Both the position numbers and the translations under genes were made by a program. The notes under the pieces are model-generated. The model did no database searches. It had not been told where the DNA came from and saw only the letters and a program-made list of their open reading frames with translations. Source: Planctomycetota bacterium (GTDB lineage: Bacteria > Planctomycetota > JAJSAM01). Taken from it: DNA of 15,062 nucleotides. Positions 1 through 7,414 of the stretch are shown in pieces. The stretch's first letter is position 1; every line of letters starts with the position of its first letter. Where the stretch lies: contig JAOZQC010000019.1 of NCBI GenBank assembly GCA_029932425.1, forward strand, positions 1-15,062, in the 5' to 3' direction.

Positions 1-183
1 GTGGCGGGCTTCCTCTACACCGCGGTGGGCGCAGCGCTCTTCCTCACCGCCCTCCGACTCTGGGCGGCGTGGTTCCGGAACGAGGTGCGGGGGGAGGCGG
101 GACCCGCCGGCGGCGTCGCGGGGACGGAGGATCGGGAAGCCGGGCCGGGAAGGAACACGATGGGTGGGGACGATACCCCGTGA
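1..183 (+). CDS. C-terminal end of a small membrane protein (partial)
   Basis: The reading frame is open from the first base and ends in TGA at 181-183. It probably continues from upstream, although the GTG at position 1 could be a start. The first 24 or so residues are a hydrophobic segment (FLYTAVGAALFLTALRLWAAW) followed by basic residues and a low-complexity Gly/Ala/Glu tail, as expected of a membrane-anchored protein with a short cytoplasmic tail. I recognise no family. The stop lies 13 bases before the acyl-CoA dehydrogenase start on the same strand, so the two may be co-transcribed. The alternative is that it is simply an open frame in GC-rich DNA. Confidence 0.4.
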   Translation: MAGFLYTAVGAALFLTALRLWAAWFRNEVRGEAGPAGGVAGTEDREAGPGRNTMGGDDTP

Positions 184-196
184 GGGCGAGGGACGG

Positions 197-1342
197 ATGA
201 ACACGGCGAGCTTCTACACCGAGGAACACGAGATCTTCCGCGAGGGGTTCCGGAGGTTCGTGGCGGCGGAGATCACGCCCCACGCCGCGGAGTGGGAGGA
301 GGCGCGCGCCGTGCCCCGGTCGCTCTGGCGGAAGATGGGGGAGCAGGGCTTCCTCTGCCCCTGGCTGCCCGAGGAGTACGGCGGCCTGGGCCTCGACTTC
401 GCCTACTCCGTCATCATCAACGAGGAGCTGGCCCGCGGGGACGGGTTCGGGGTGGGCGTGCCCCTGCACAGCGACGTGGCCGTGCCCTACATCGCCTCCT
501 ACGGTACCCCGGAAGCGAAGGAGCGGTTCCTCCCGGGCTGCACCACCGGGGAGGTCATCGCTGCCGTGGGCTTCACCGAGCCCGACGCGGGGAGCGACCT
601 GGCCGCGATCCGCACCACCGCCGTCCGCGACGGGGACTCCTACGTCCTGAACGGGCAGAAGACGTTCATCACCAACGGGGCCGTGGCGGACGTGGTGGTG
701 GTGGCCGCCAAGACCGAGCCCGAGGCGGGCCACCGGGGGGTGAGCCTGATCCTCGTGGACGGGGAGGCGCCCGGCTTCTCCCGGGGCCGCACGCTCGAGA
801 AGATGGGCTACCACATGCAGGACACCGCGGAGCTCGTCTTCGAGGACTGCCGCGTCCCCGCTTTCCATCTCCTGGGGGAGGAGGGCCGGGGCTTCAAGCT
901 CATGATGGAGAAGCTCCAGCAGGAACGGCTCGAGGTCTCCGTCAAGTGCCAGACGATGGCGGAGGAGTGTCTGAAGGAGGCCCTCGAGTACGCGAAGACG
1001 CGGACCGCCTTCGGGAAGCCGATCGGCTGCCACCAGGCGAACGCCTTCCGCCTGGCGGAGATGGCCACCGAGGTGGAGCTCGGCCGCACCTTCCTGGACG
1101 ACCTCATCGCCGCGCACCTCCGGGGCGAGGAGATCGTCCAGCGCGTCTCCATGGCCAAGTACTGGCTCGCGGAGATGGTGAACCGGGTGGCCTACCAGGC
1201 CGTGCAGCTCCACGGCGCCTACGGGTACATGGAGGAGTACCGGATCTGCCGCCTCTACCGCGACGTCCGGGGCCTTCCCATCCTGGCCGGCACGAGCGAG
1301 ATCATGAAGCTCATCATCTCCCGCAACCTGGGCCTGAGGTGA
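197..1342 (+). CDS. Acyl-CoA dehydrogenase, LCAD/isovaleryl-like (381 aa)
   Basis: A flavoenzyme that introduces the alpha-beta double bond into an acyl-CoA, passing electrons to ETF; cytoplasmic, fatty-acid or branched-chain acyl degradation. The length is typical of the family. Visible motifs are the flavin/substrate signature GFTEPDAGSDLA, the TRTAFGKPI segment, and the C-terminal signature QLHGAYGYMEEYRICRLYRD followed by LAGTSEIMK. At the position where medium- and short-chain enzymes carry the catalytic Glu (YEGT) this protein has Ala364 (LAGT). Glu243 in QQERL occupies the helix position used as catalytic base by long-chain and isovaleryl-CoA dehydrogenases, which points to that subgroup. 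The start at 197 is preceded by GAGGGCGAGGGACGG and gives the usual N-terminus; an in-frame ATG at 164 would overlap the upstream stop. Chain-length specificity cannot be read from the sequence. Confidence 0.93.
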   Translation: MNTASFYTEEHEIFREGFRRFVAAEITPHAAEWEEARAVPRSLWRKMGEQGFLCPWLPEEYGGLGLDFAYSVIINEELARGDGFGVGVPLHSDVAVPYIASYGTPEAKERFLPGCTTGEVIAAVGFTEPDAGSDLAAIRTTAVRDGDSYVLNGQKTFITNGAVADVVVVAAKTEPEAGHRGVSLILVDGEAPGFSRGRTLEKMGYHMQDTAELVFEDCRVPAFHLLGEEGRGFKLMMEKLQQERLEVSVKCQTMAEECLKEALEYAKTRTAFGKPIGCHQANAFRLAEMATEVELGRTFLDDLIAAHLRGEEIVQRVSMAKYWLAEMVNRVAYQAVQLHGAYGYMEEYRICRLYRDVRGLPILAGTSEIMKLIISRNLGLR

Positions 1343-1360
1343 ACCGCCACCCGCCGGGAG

Positions 1361-1394
1361 GTTGAAACATCGCTGACAGGCATGGATGTTTCAC
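1361..1394. repeat. Palindromic hairpin element, copy 1
   Basis: Lies 19 bases after the acyl-CoA dehydrogenase stop. Arms TGAAACATC (1363-1371) and GATGTTTCA (1385-1393) are perfectly complementary around a 13-base centre. Its reverse complement matches the copy at 13998-14031 at 29 of 34 positions. Read on the minus strand, the left 13-base arm is TGAAACATCCATG, the loop CCTGT, and the right arm differs from perfect complementarity at two bases. There is no T-run, so a simple intrinsic terminator is unlikely. It may be a dispersed small palindromic repeat or a protein binding site. Confidence 0.7.
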
Positions 1395-1453
1395 TTCCCG
1401 GCTCCCTTCGATCTCGAGGGCATCCATCCCGACCGGGTCCGCGCGGACGGTGC

Positions 1454-1465
1454 TTCACCGGTGAA
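1454..1465. promoter_or_regulatory. 12-bp perfect palindrome TTCACCGGTGAA
   Basis: A self-complementary 12-mer in the spacer between the acyl-CoA dehydrogenase and the thiI remnant. It could be an operator half-pair, but the two flanking genes converge on this spacer, so no promoter is expected here. A second GC-rich palindrome, GCGGCCCGGGCCGC, lies at 1495-1508. No function is assigned. Confidence 0.2.
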
Positions 1466-1514
1466 CGCGGCAACGGCCGGTCCGGTGTGGGGGGGCGGCC
1501 CGGGCCGCGGAGGG

Positions 1515-1598
1515 TTGCGGGGAGGCCTGACCCCCGAGTTGCGGGGCATGGGGCCGTACCCCAGGTTTGCGGGGCATGGGGCCGTACCCCAGGTTTGC
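1515..1598. repeat. 28-bp tandem GC-rich repeat, REP-like
   Basis: Two identical 28-base units (1539-1566 and 1567-1594) begin TTGCGGGGCAT and each contains the hairpin TGGGGCCGTACCCCA. A diverged unit precedes them (1515-1538, TTGCGGGG then GGCCTGACCCCC) and a fragment TTGC follows (1595-1598), four bases from the end of thiI. Short GGGG...CCCC hairpins repeated head-to-tail downstream of a gene resemble REP elements, which are moved by REP-associated tyrosine (Y1) transposases. No such transposase is in this window. The units have no spacers, so this is not a CRISPR array. Confidence 0.75.
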
Positions 1599-1601
1599 AG
1601 G

Positions 1602-2764
1602 CTAGATGGGGGGCACGCGCTCGTGGACGGCGGCGGCCAGGGCGGCGCGGACCCCGGCCTCCAGGTCGAAGTGCTCCGCGGCGCGGACGCGGTCCAGGTC
1701 CGCCCGGGTCTCCGGGTGCTTCGCCACGAGGAAGGAGCAGCAGTCCTCGTGGGGGAGGATGGAGATCTCGTAGGTCCCGATCCGCTTCGCCTCGTCGGTG
1801 ATCTCCCGCTTCGACATGCCCGCCAGGGGGGCGTAGACGGGGTGGTCCGCGGCGTCCTGGATCACCCTCAGGTTCTCCAGGGTCTGGCTCGCCACCTGCC
1901 CCACCGAGTCCCCCGTGACGTACCCCAGGGCTCCCACCTCCTCCCGGATCGCGGCCGCGATCCGGAACATGGCACGGCGGTAGACGATCATCCGGAGCTT
2001 GGCGGGGACCACCATCACGATCTCGCGCTGGAGGTCGTCGAAGGGGACCACGGAGAGACGGATCGGCCCGTGGAAGAGGGCGAGGCGGGTCGCGAGCGCG
2101 CGGATCTTCTCCTCCACCCCCCTCGTGTTCACGGAGCGGTTCAGGAAGTGGACGAGGTGGATGCGGCAGCCCCGGAGCATCATCCGCCAGGCGGCCACCG
2201 GCGAGTCGATCCCCCCCGAGACGAGGGCCACCAGGGTCCCGCTCACGCCCACCGGCAGGCCGCCCGGCCCCTCCCTCCGGTCCCAGAAGAGGTAGGCCCG
2301 CTGCTTTTCACCTCGGCGGCGGTGAGGGAGACCTTCCGGCCGGTGGCCGCCACCACCGCCGCCCCCACCTCCCGGTTCACCTCGAGGGAATCGTGGGGGA
2401 ACCGCTTGTCCGTCCTCCTCGTCGAGATGCGGAAGGTGGTGCCGGGGTGCTCCCTCGCCATCTCCACCACCGCCCGCCGGATGCTCTCGAGGTCCGGCTC
2501 CACGACGCGGGCGGGAGCGGCCCAGGCCACGCCGGGGAGGAGGGCCAGGCGGGAGAGGACCTCGCGGGCGTCGGTGCGGGGGCCCGGCGTCATCGCGATC
2601 CGCCCGGATTCCCGCGCCACCCGCCGGATTCCCAGGCCGCGGAGCGCCGTCTCGAGGTTCCCGCGGAGGCGGTCCTCGAACATCCTCCGGTTCCCGCCCT
2701 TGGTGCCGATCTCGGCGTAGTGGACGAGGAAACGGTCGCAGGGGATCGGGGCGGCCTCGGACAT
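1602..2764 (-). pseudogene. thiI: tRNA 4-thiouridine sulfurtransferase ThiI, frameshifted by a small deletion
   Basis: ThiI adenylates U8 of tRNA and transfers sulfur received from a cysteine desulfurase. The N-terminal part (ferredoxin-like fold plus THUMP, beginning MSEAAPIPCDRFLVHYAEIG) is encoded in one frame to about 2311. The rest is in another frame: GPGGLPVG, the PP-loop ATP-binding motif SGGIDSP, and VTGDSVGQVASQT. It ends after the PP-loop domain with EDCCSF, without the rhodanese domain found in E. coli. Between KVSLT and RAYLF about 7 residues are missing relative to intact ThiI, so a loss of roughly 19-22 bases near 2304-2311, rather than one miscalled base, explains the shift. 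As it stands, translation stops at 2243-2245 after 173 residues, before the PP-loop. Start 2764 is chosen because a TATGAT box lies 7 bases upstream; ATG at 2776 is an alternative. An assembly error remains possible. Confidence 0.85.
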
Positions 2765-2771
2765 GCGATGG

Positions 2772-2777
2772 ATCATA
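2772..2777 (-). promoter_or_regulatory. -10-like box of thiI (TATGAT), likely leaderless
   Basis: On the minus strand TATGAT is followed by seven bases (CCATCGC) and the ATG at 2764, with no Shine-Dalgarno sequence between. I see no convincing -35. The spacing would put the transcript start at or next to the start codon. Confidence 0.4.
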
Positions 2778-2813
2778 CCGGGCCCCGGCGGGAAACGCCC
2801 CCTTCCGGGATGG

Positions 2814-2843
2814 CTCACAGGCGGAGCCGCCGCGCCGTATAGT
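2814..2843 (+). promoter_or_regulatory. Candidate sigma70-type promoter for the secreted protein gene
   Basis: CTCACA (2814-2819, four of six matches to TTGACA) and TATAGT (2838-2843) are separated by 18 bases in otherwise very GC-rich DNA. Transcription from here would give a leader of about 90 bases before the ATG at 2939. It diverges from the thiI start. Confidence 0.4.
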
Positions 2844-2938
2844 GGAAGGAACCCTCGCCACGGGAAGCGATGCCGGGGGGCGGGAGGCGGTACCCCGTGC
2901 GCGGCGACGATCCCTTGCGAAGTCGAAGGAGCAAAGCC

Positions 2939-5900
2939 ATGCGATTCGGCGCCATCCTTTCCGCGATCCTCTGCCTGGCGGCCTTCGCGGCCCCCGCGGC
3001 GGCGGAAGGGCCGAGCGAGCCCGGCGACACGGTCACCGGCGCCTTCACGGCCGCGGAACCGGTCATCATTCCCTTCCGCGGACTCGAGGGCTCCCTCGTC
3101 ACCTTCACCGTCGTCTCCCGCCCCGGCACCCTCGATTCCCTGGAGATCCAGTACCGGGAGGGGACGAGCTGGCCGGCCTTCGAGGTCGCGCAGAAGCTCG
3201 ACCGGAAGGCGCGGAAGATCGTCGCCAAGAAGGTCCTGCTCCCGAGGACGGGCACCTTCTACCTCCTCGTGCATCCCGCGCCCTCCGCCGACCTGCCCGT
3301 GACCTTCACCGTGAAGACGAAGGCGAAGCTCCCGAAGAAGAGGACGCTGAACCCCTTCCCGGTGAGCAACGTCAAACCCGCCGAGGTGGCATTCCCCGCC
3401 ATGCCGGGCGCCCTGCTCACCGTGAAGATCCAGGCGGGCAAGATCTCCACCCTCCTGCCCAGGATCGACGGCATCCTGGATCCCTCGGGGGCGGAGGTGG
3501 ACCTCTCCGGCGTGAAGCGGAAGTCGAAGGAGAAGTCCGATCTCGTGGCGAAGGTGCCTCTCACCTCCTTCGGCGACTACACGATCCGGATCGGCACCCG
3601 GGAGGGATCCGGGGGAGACGTGGGGAAGCTCTCCATCAAGGCGAAGCAGCCGAAGCCCCGCAAGGCGAAGATCTCCGCGGACGTGCTCGACGTGTACCCC
3701 TTCCTGGAGACGGTGAACGGGGTGAAGCACGAGTCCGTGCTCGAGAGCGAGGCGAAGGTGCTCTTCCTCGGGGGGCGCTACTTCGCACCCGGGGCGGAGG
3801 TGGTCCTCGAGGACCCGGATCAGCCCGGCGTGCCGCTCACGGAGGGGTTCGACCTCACCGTCACCCGCCTGGACCACCGCACGCTCCAGGCGGTCTTCAC
3901 GTACACGGGCGCTCCCCTGGCGGCCCCCCGGAAGTACGTGGCGGTGGTCCGAAACGGCGCCCTCCGCAGCGCGGACAATCCGGACAACGCGCCGCCGGAC
4001 GGGGACGACGAGACCCCCGACGACGGGGTGGTGTGGTTCACGGTGTACCCGGTCCCGGTTCCCACCGGCACGGATCCCTCCCCCCTCCAGACCTTCAACG
4101 GCGCCTGGTACGGGGCGGTGCCCATGCGGATCACGGGGACCGGTTTCCTGCCCGGGCTCACCCTCGAGTTCACCCCCTCCCTGGGAGTGGGAGGGGAGAG
4201 GGTGGAGGTGGAGTCCGTCACGCCCACGGAGATCCGCTTCACGGTGAACACCTGGGACGTGTCCCCCGGCGACTACCAGGTGGCCATCCTGAACCCGGCC
4301 CGCCACGACGGAAAGCCGGGCGGCGTCTGGACCCCCACCGCCGCCCTGGCCCTCACCGTGAAGGAAGCCCCCGTCCTGAGCGACGTCACGCCCGCGGAGG
4401 CCTTCGACACGGAGACGGTGACCCTCGAGGTCTCGGGCACCCACCTTCTCGCGGGCGCGCGGGTCTTCCTGGTGCCCCACGGGGCCGGGCCGGAGGAGAC
4501 CGCCCTGGCCGAGGGCACCACCCTCGCCGTGAACGGTGCGGGGAAGACGGTGAGCACCGTGGACCTCTCGGTGATCGAGCTCGGGACGGAGAGCGAGAAG
4601 GTCGTCGACCTGAAGCTCGTGAATCCCGACGGGGGCCTGGACATCCTCACCCGTTCCCTCCCCGCCTTCGTGTTCAAGGTGAAGCGGGCCCCGGTGCTCA
4701 CGAAGCTGACCCCGGTCCGGGCCTTCGCCGGGGAGGAGTATCGGGTTTCCTCCGGCAACCCCGCGGTGATCGAGGGGAAGTACCTGGCCACCGCGGCCAC
4801 GGCCCATCGCGAGAAGCCCGGCGAATCGAACATCGACGTGACCTCCCTGGTCCGGGCGGATCCCACGGACGGGACCCGGCTCAACGGGGATCTCTCCCTG
4901 GCGGGCGCGCCCCCCGGATCCTGGTCGCTCCACCTCACGAATCCCAACGGAGGTCCCGCGAAGCCCCTCGCGGACGCCCTCGCCGTCCTGGGCGCCCTGG
5001 GGCTGGTGGAGAACTCGGACGGCGCCTCGGAGCCGGCGGTGATCTACCACCCGGACCGCGACGAGTACCTGGTGGTGTGGACCCAGACGATCGGGGGCGA
5101 CACGGACATCCGGGCCCGGAGGCTCTCCGCGGACACGGGCCTGCCGCTCGGAGACGAGATCGAGGTCACGAAGACCTCGGGCACCAAGGAGGACCATCCC
5201 CACGTGGCTCTCGACACGGTGGACGACCGCTACCTCGTGGTCTACCGCTCCGGAGGCACCGCGATCAAGGCACAGGAGCTCACGGTCACGGGGGGCCTCG
5301 GCACGAGTCTCTCCCTGGCCTCCGACTCGGACAGCCGGGGGCGGCCGCGCGTCTGCTACAACCCGGACGACCGGGAGTTCCTCGCCGTCTTCGGGAGGCA
5401 GGTGATCCGCTACGACGAGGACGGGAACGAGACCGGCCGCGACTGGGACGTGGACGCCGCCCGGATCCCGGCCGCCGGGGGTCTCTCGCAGTCCACGGTG
5501 AAGAGCTTCACCCTGGCGCTGGAGGAGTTCGACGAGCGCGAGCCGGACGTGGTGTACAGCCCCTACGGCTTCGCCGCGGTGTACGTGGTGGTCTACGCCC
5601 GCGATTTCGCGGAGAGCGGGGGACAGCCCGACACGAAATCCGACGTGTACGTGGTCCAGCTCGAGCCCGGTGACACCCTTCCCCGGGCGGGGACGCTCCT
5701 GACCGTGACCGAGACGTCGGACGACGAGCGGCGGCCCCGCATCGCCCGGGTTCCCGGAACGAGCGTCTACGACCCGGACGAGATGCTCATCGTCTGGGAG
5801 CGCACCGTCTCCTCCAGCAACCACGACCTCTACGCCCGGCGCTACGACACGGCCTCGCTCTCCGGGGGCTTCCCCGCCTCCGCGACCCGGGTGGAGGAGA

Positions 5901-6193
5901 CGGCGAGCACGGACGCCCGGGAGGCGGACCTCGTCTGGGACGGGGACTTCGACGTCTACCGGATCGTCTACTCGTTGGGCGGCGAGGACATCGTGATGAC
6001 CCGGATGAACAGCACCCAGGGGAACGCCGTCCACACCACCCTCGTGGACGGGGGCTCGGGGGACACGAACGACCAGCCTGTCATCGCCGCACGGGGAGGG
6101 AACAGCGAGGCCGCGGCGGAGATCCTGGCCGTCTTCCGGACGGATTCCGCGAGCGCATCGGAACGGGATTTGGAGGCGCTCTTCCACCGTTGA
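2939..6193 (+). CDS. Exported multidomain protein: Ig/IPT-like domains plus seven-repeat beta-propeller (1084 aa)
   Basis: The start at 2939 has a clear ribosome site, AAGGAG (2926-2931), seven bases upstream. A signal peptide is evident: basic MRFG, hydrophobic core, then AAA with probable cleavage between residues 22 and 23. Residues about 25-240 hold two beta-rich segments resembling pre-peptidase C-terminal domains. Residues about 241-344, 368-460, 478-580 and 584-675 read as Ig/IPT-TIG-like modules, with phrases such as SDVTPAEAF and TKLTPVRAF at module starts. From about residue 690, seven repeats of the type P-x-V-x-Y-x-P-x-x-D-E-Y-L-V-V-W begin near residues 698, 752, 801, 867, 931, 994 and 1045, which suggests a seven-bladed propeller. 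I see no catalytic motif, membrane anchor or sorting signal. The likely role is extracellular or periplasmic binding; the ligand is unknown. Confidence 0.85.
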   Translation: MRFGAILSAILCLAAFAAPAAAEGPSEPGDTVTGAFTAAEPVIIPFRGLEGSLVTFTVVSRPGTLDSLEIQYREGTSWPAFEVAQKLDRKARKIVAKKVLLPRTGTFYLLVHPAPSADLPVTFTVKTKAKLPKKRTLNPFPVSNVKPAEVAFPAMPGALLTVKIQAGKISTLLPRIDGILDPSGAEVDLSGVKRKSKEKSDLVAKVPLTSFGDYTIRIGTREGSGGDVGKLSIKAKQPKPRKAKISADVLDVYPFLETVNGVKHESVLESEAKVLFLGGRYFAPGAEVVLEDPDQPGVPLTEGFDLTVTRLDHRTLQAVFTYTGAPLAAPRKYVAVVRNGALRSADNPDNAPPDGDDETPDDGVVWFTVYPVPVPTGTDPSPLQTFNGAWYGAVPMRITGTGFLPGLTLEFTPSLGVGGERVEVESVTPTEIRFTVNTWDVSPGDYQVAILNPARHDGKPGGVWTPTAALALTVKEAPVLSDVTPAEAFDTETVTLEVSGTHLLAGARVFLVPHGAGPEETALAEGTTLAVNGAGKTVSTVDLSVIELGTESEKVVDLKLVNPDGGLDILTRSLPAFVFKVKRAPVLTKLTPVRAFAGEEYRVSSGNPAVIEGKYLATAATAHREKPGESNIDVTSLVRADPTDGTRLNGDLSLAGAPPGSWSLHLTNPNGGPAKPLADALAVLGALGLVENSDGASEPAVIYHPDRDEYLVVWTQTIGGDTDIRARRLSADTGLPLGDEIEVTKTSGTKEDHPHVALDTVDDRYLVVYRSGGTAIKAQELTVTGGLGTSLSLASDSDSRGRPRVCYNPDDREFLAVFGRQVIRYDEDGNETGRDWDVDAARIPAAGGLSQSTVKSFTLALEEFDEREPDVVYSPYGFAAVYVVVYARDFAESGGQPDTKSDVYVVQLEPGDTLPRAGTLLTVTETSDDERRPRIARVPGTSVYDPDEMLIVWERTVSSSNHDLYARRYDTASLSGGFPASATRVEETASTDAREADLVWDGDFDVYRIVYSLGGEDIVMTRMNSTQGNAVHTTLVDGGSGDTNDQPVIAARGGNSEAAAEILAVFRTDSASASERDLEALFHR

Positions 6194-6231
6194 GCCCGGG
6201 GCCGGGCGCCGGGCCCGGTTCCGGAGGGCTC
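6192..6231 (+). terminator. GC-rich dyad after the secreted protein gene
   Basis: GAGCCC (6192-6197) can pair with GGGCTC (6226-6231), enclosing further complementary CCGGG and CCCGG blocks. The hairpin begins inside the stop codon. No T-run follows, so if it terminates transcription it does so as a strong stem or with Rho. Confidence 0.3.
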
Positions 6232-6342
6232 CGCCCGCCCGCTCCGGCGGACATGCGAGCGAAGGCCCCGAGGGCGACGAGATCCGGCGAGAACCGCGCG
6301 TCCCGATGGGGAACGCGGGCCGAATCCCCGGACGAGGCGCGG

Positions 6343-7410
6343 ATGCCCGTCATCACCCGCAACCGAGACGGCCGGTACGAAGCGGTGATCCGGAGGGATG
6401 CCGCGGGGCTCCCGGTGCGGATCCTCCGCGCCCTTCCCGCCGGGGCGGGCCTGGGGTTCCTGGCGGCCGCGGCCCTCGCCCTCGCCCCGGCGCCCGGCCC
6501 CGCCCTCCTGGCGTTCGCCGCGGCGGGGACCTTCCCGGCTCTCGCCGCCTACGCCCTCCTCGCCGCCGCCTCGCGCCGGGACCTGACCGTCCTCTCCCTC
6601 CACGTGGCCACGGGGGAGCTGCGGCTCCGGACGGGGAGGGGACTCTTCGCGAAGCGCCGGGCCCTGGGCTCGGTGGAGGTGGACCGGTTGCGGATCGAGC
6701 GCCGGATCCGGGACGGGATCTGCCGCTTCCGGCTCGACGCCCGGTTGCACGGGGGAGAATGCGTGCCCCTGATCCGCGACGAGCGGGACGAAGCCGCCGT
6801 CCGGGACGTGGCCCTCACCCTCTCGCAGGGAGCGGCGGTGCCCCTGGAGGACCTCCGCTACGAGACGGGACCGGGCGGCGCCCGGCCGCCGGCCCGGGTG
6901 GAGGAATCGGGAGAGGAGAGGCGGCGGGTCTACTCCTGGGGGTACCGGGACCGGTTCCGCCCGCGGCTCGTGCTCCTCGGCCTGGGGCTCCTCGCCGCGG
7001 GCACCGCCGGGCTGCCTCGGCTGGGGAGCGGCCCGGTGCTCGTCCTGCCCTCGGTCTGTCTCGTCCTCCTGGGTTTCCTCCTGGGCTCCCACGTGCTCGC
7101 CTGCCTCACCACGCGCCGGTTGATCCTCCGGGACGATGCGGTCCGCGTGGAGCGGAGCCTCGGGGCCCTGTCCCTCCTCCGGCGCATGGCCCGCTACGCG
7201 GAGCTGAAGGCGGTGCTGGTCCTCGGCCGGGGCTCGCGGGCCGTCCTCCACCTCCGTCTCGCAGGAGGGAGGCCGGGCGTCGTCCTGCCCTTCGAGGAGC
7301 CGTCCGTGGCGGGGTGGATGAAGCGGACGATCGAGCGGGCGGCCCATTCCGCGGGCCGCCGGTCGGCCGGTTTGCCCGATGTCGACCGGGGGAGAGACGA
7401 TATCCTCTGA
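6343..7410 (+). CDS. Four-TM membrane protein with two similar TM-pair plus soluble modules (355 aa)
   Basis: I do not recognise the family. Two hydrophobic pairs are visible, residues about 31-50 and 53-75, and 208-227 and 231-256. Each is followed by a basic, beta-rich segment opening with a similar phrase: SRRDLTVLSLHVATGELRL after the first and TTRRLILRDDAVRVE after the second. The layout suggests an internal duplication of a TM-hairpin plus a PH-like (bPH2-type) domain; that reading is inference. ATG 6343 is preceded only by a weak GAGG, and in-frame starts at 6253 and 6190 would add low-complexity Pro/Gly/Arg sequence. It lies 149 bases after the secreted protein gene and 4 bases before the deacetylase gene. 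Confidence 0.7.
   Translation: MPVITRNRDGRYEAVIRRDAAGLPVRILRALPAGAGLGFLAAAALALAPAPGPALLAFAAAGTFPALAAYALLAAASRRDLTVLSLHVATGELRLRTGRGLFAKRRALGSVEVDRLRIERRIRDGICRFRLDARLHGGECVPLIRDERDEAAVRDVALTLSQGAAVPLEDLRYETGPGGARPPARVEESGEERRRVYSWGYRDRFRPRLVLLGLGLLAAGTAGLPRLGSGPVLVLPSVCLVLLGFLLGSHVLACLTTRRLILRDDAVRVERSLGALSLLRRMARYAELKAVLVLGRGSRAVLHLRLAGGRPGVVLPFEEPSVAGWMKRTIERAAHSAGRRSAGLPDVDRGRDDIL
7401..7406 (+). promoter_or_regulatory. -10-like box (TATCCT) close to the deacetylase start
   Basis: TATCCT lies inside the last codons of the upstream membrane protein gene and 8 bases before the ATG at 7415. No Shine-Dalgarno sequence lies at normal distance; the nearest purine run, GGGGGAGAG, ends 18 bases before the ATG. 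This is compatible with a leaderless transcript. No good -35 was found. Confidence 0.35.
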
Positions 7411-7414
7411 CGCC

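Noticed and set aside
44..1213. Minus-strand open frame opposite the acyl-CoA dehydrogenase
   Set aside because: Translation is low-complexity His/Leu/Gly/Arg without motifs; the plus strand encodes a clear enzyme.
1539..1594. CRISPR-like pair of 28-bp direct repeats
   Set aside because: The units are directly adjacent with no unique spacers and no cas genes occur nearby.
2296..2325. Programmed ribosomal frameshift in thiI
   Set aside because: No strong slippery heptamer or downstream structure, and residues are missing as well, which frameshifting would not explain.
1386..2720. Plus-strand open frame across the thiI region
   Set aside because: Contains the tandem repeats translated and then the antisense of conserved ThiI; no family features.
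2243..6187. Minus-strand open frame of 1314 codons opposite the secreted protein
   Set aside because: Only its last part (from about 2764 downward) is real, the N-terminal half of ThiI. The rest is Arg/Gly/His-rich shadow translation of the plus-strand gene, which has a signal peptide, ribosome site and recognisable repeats.
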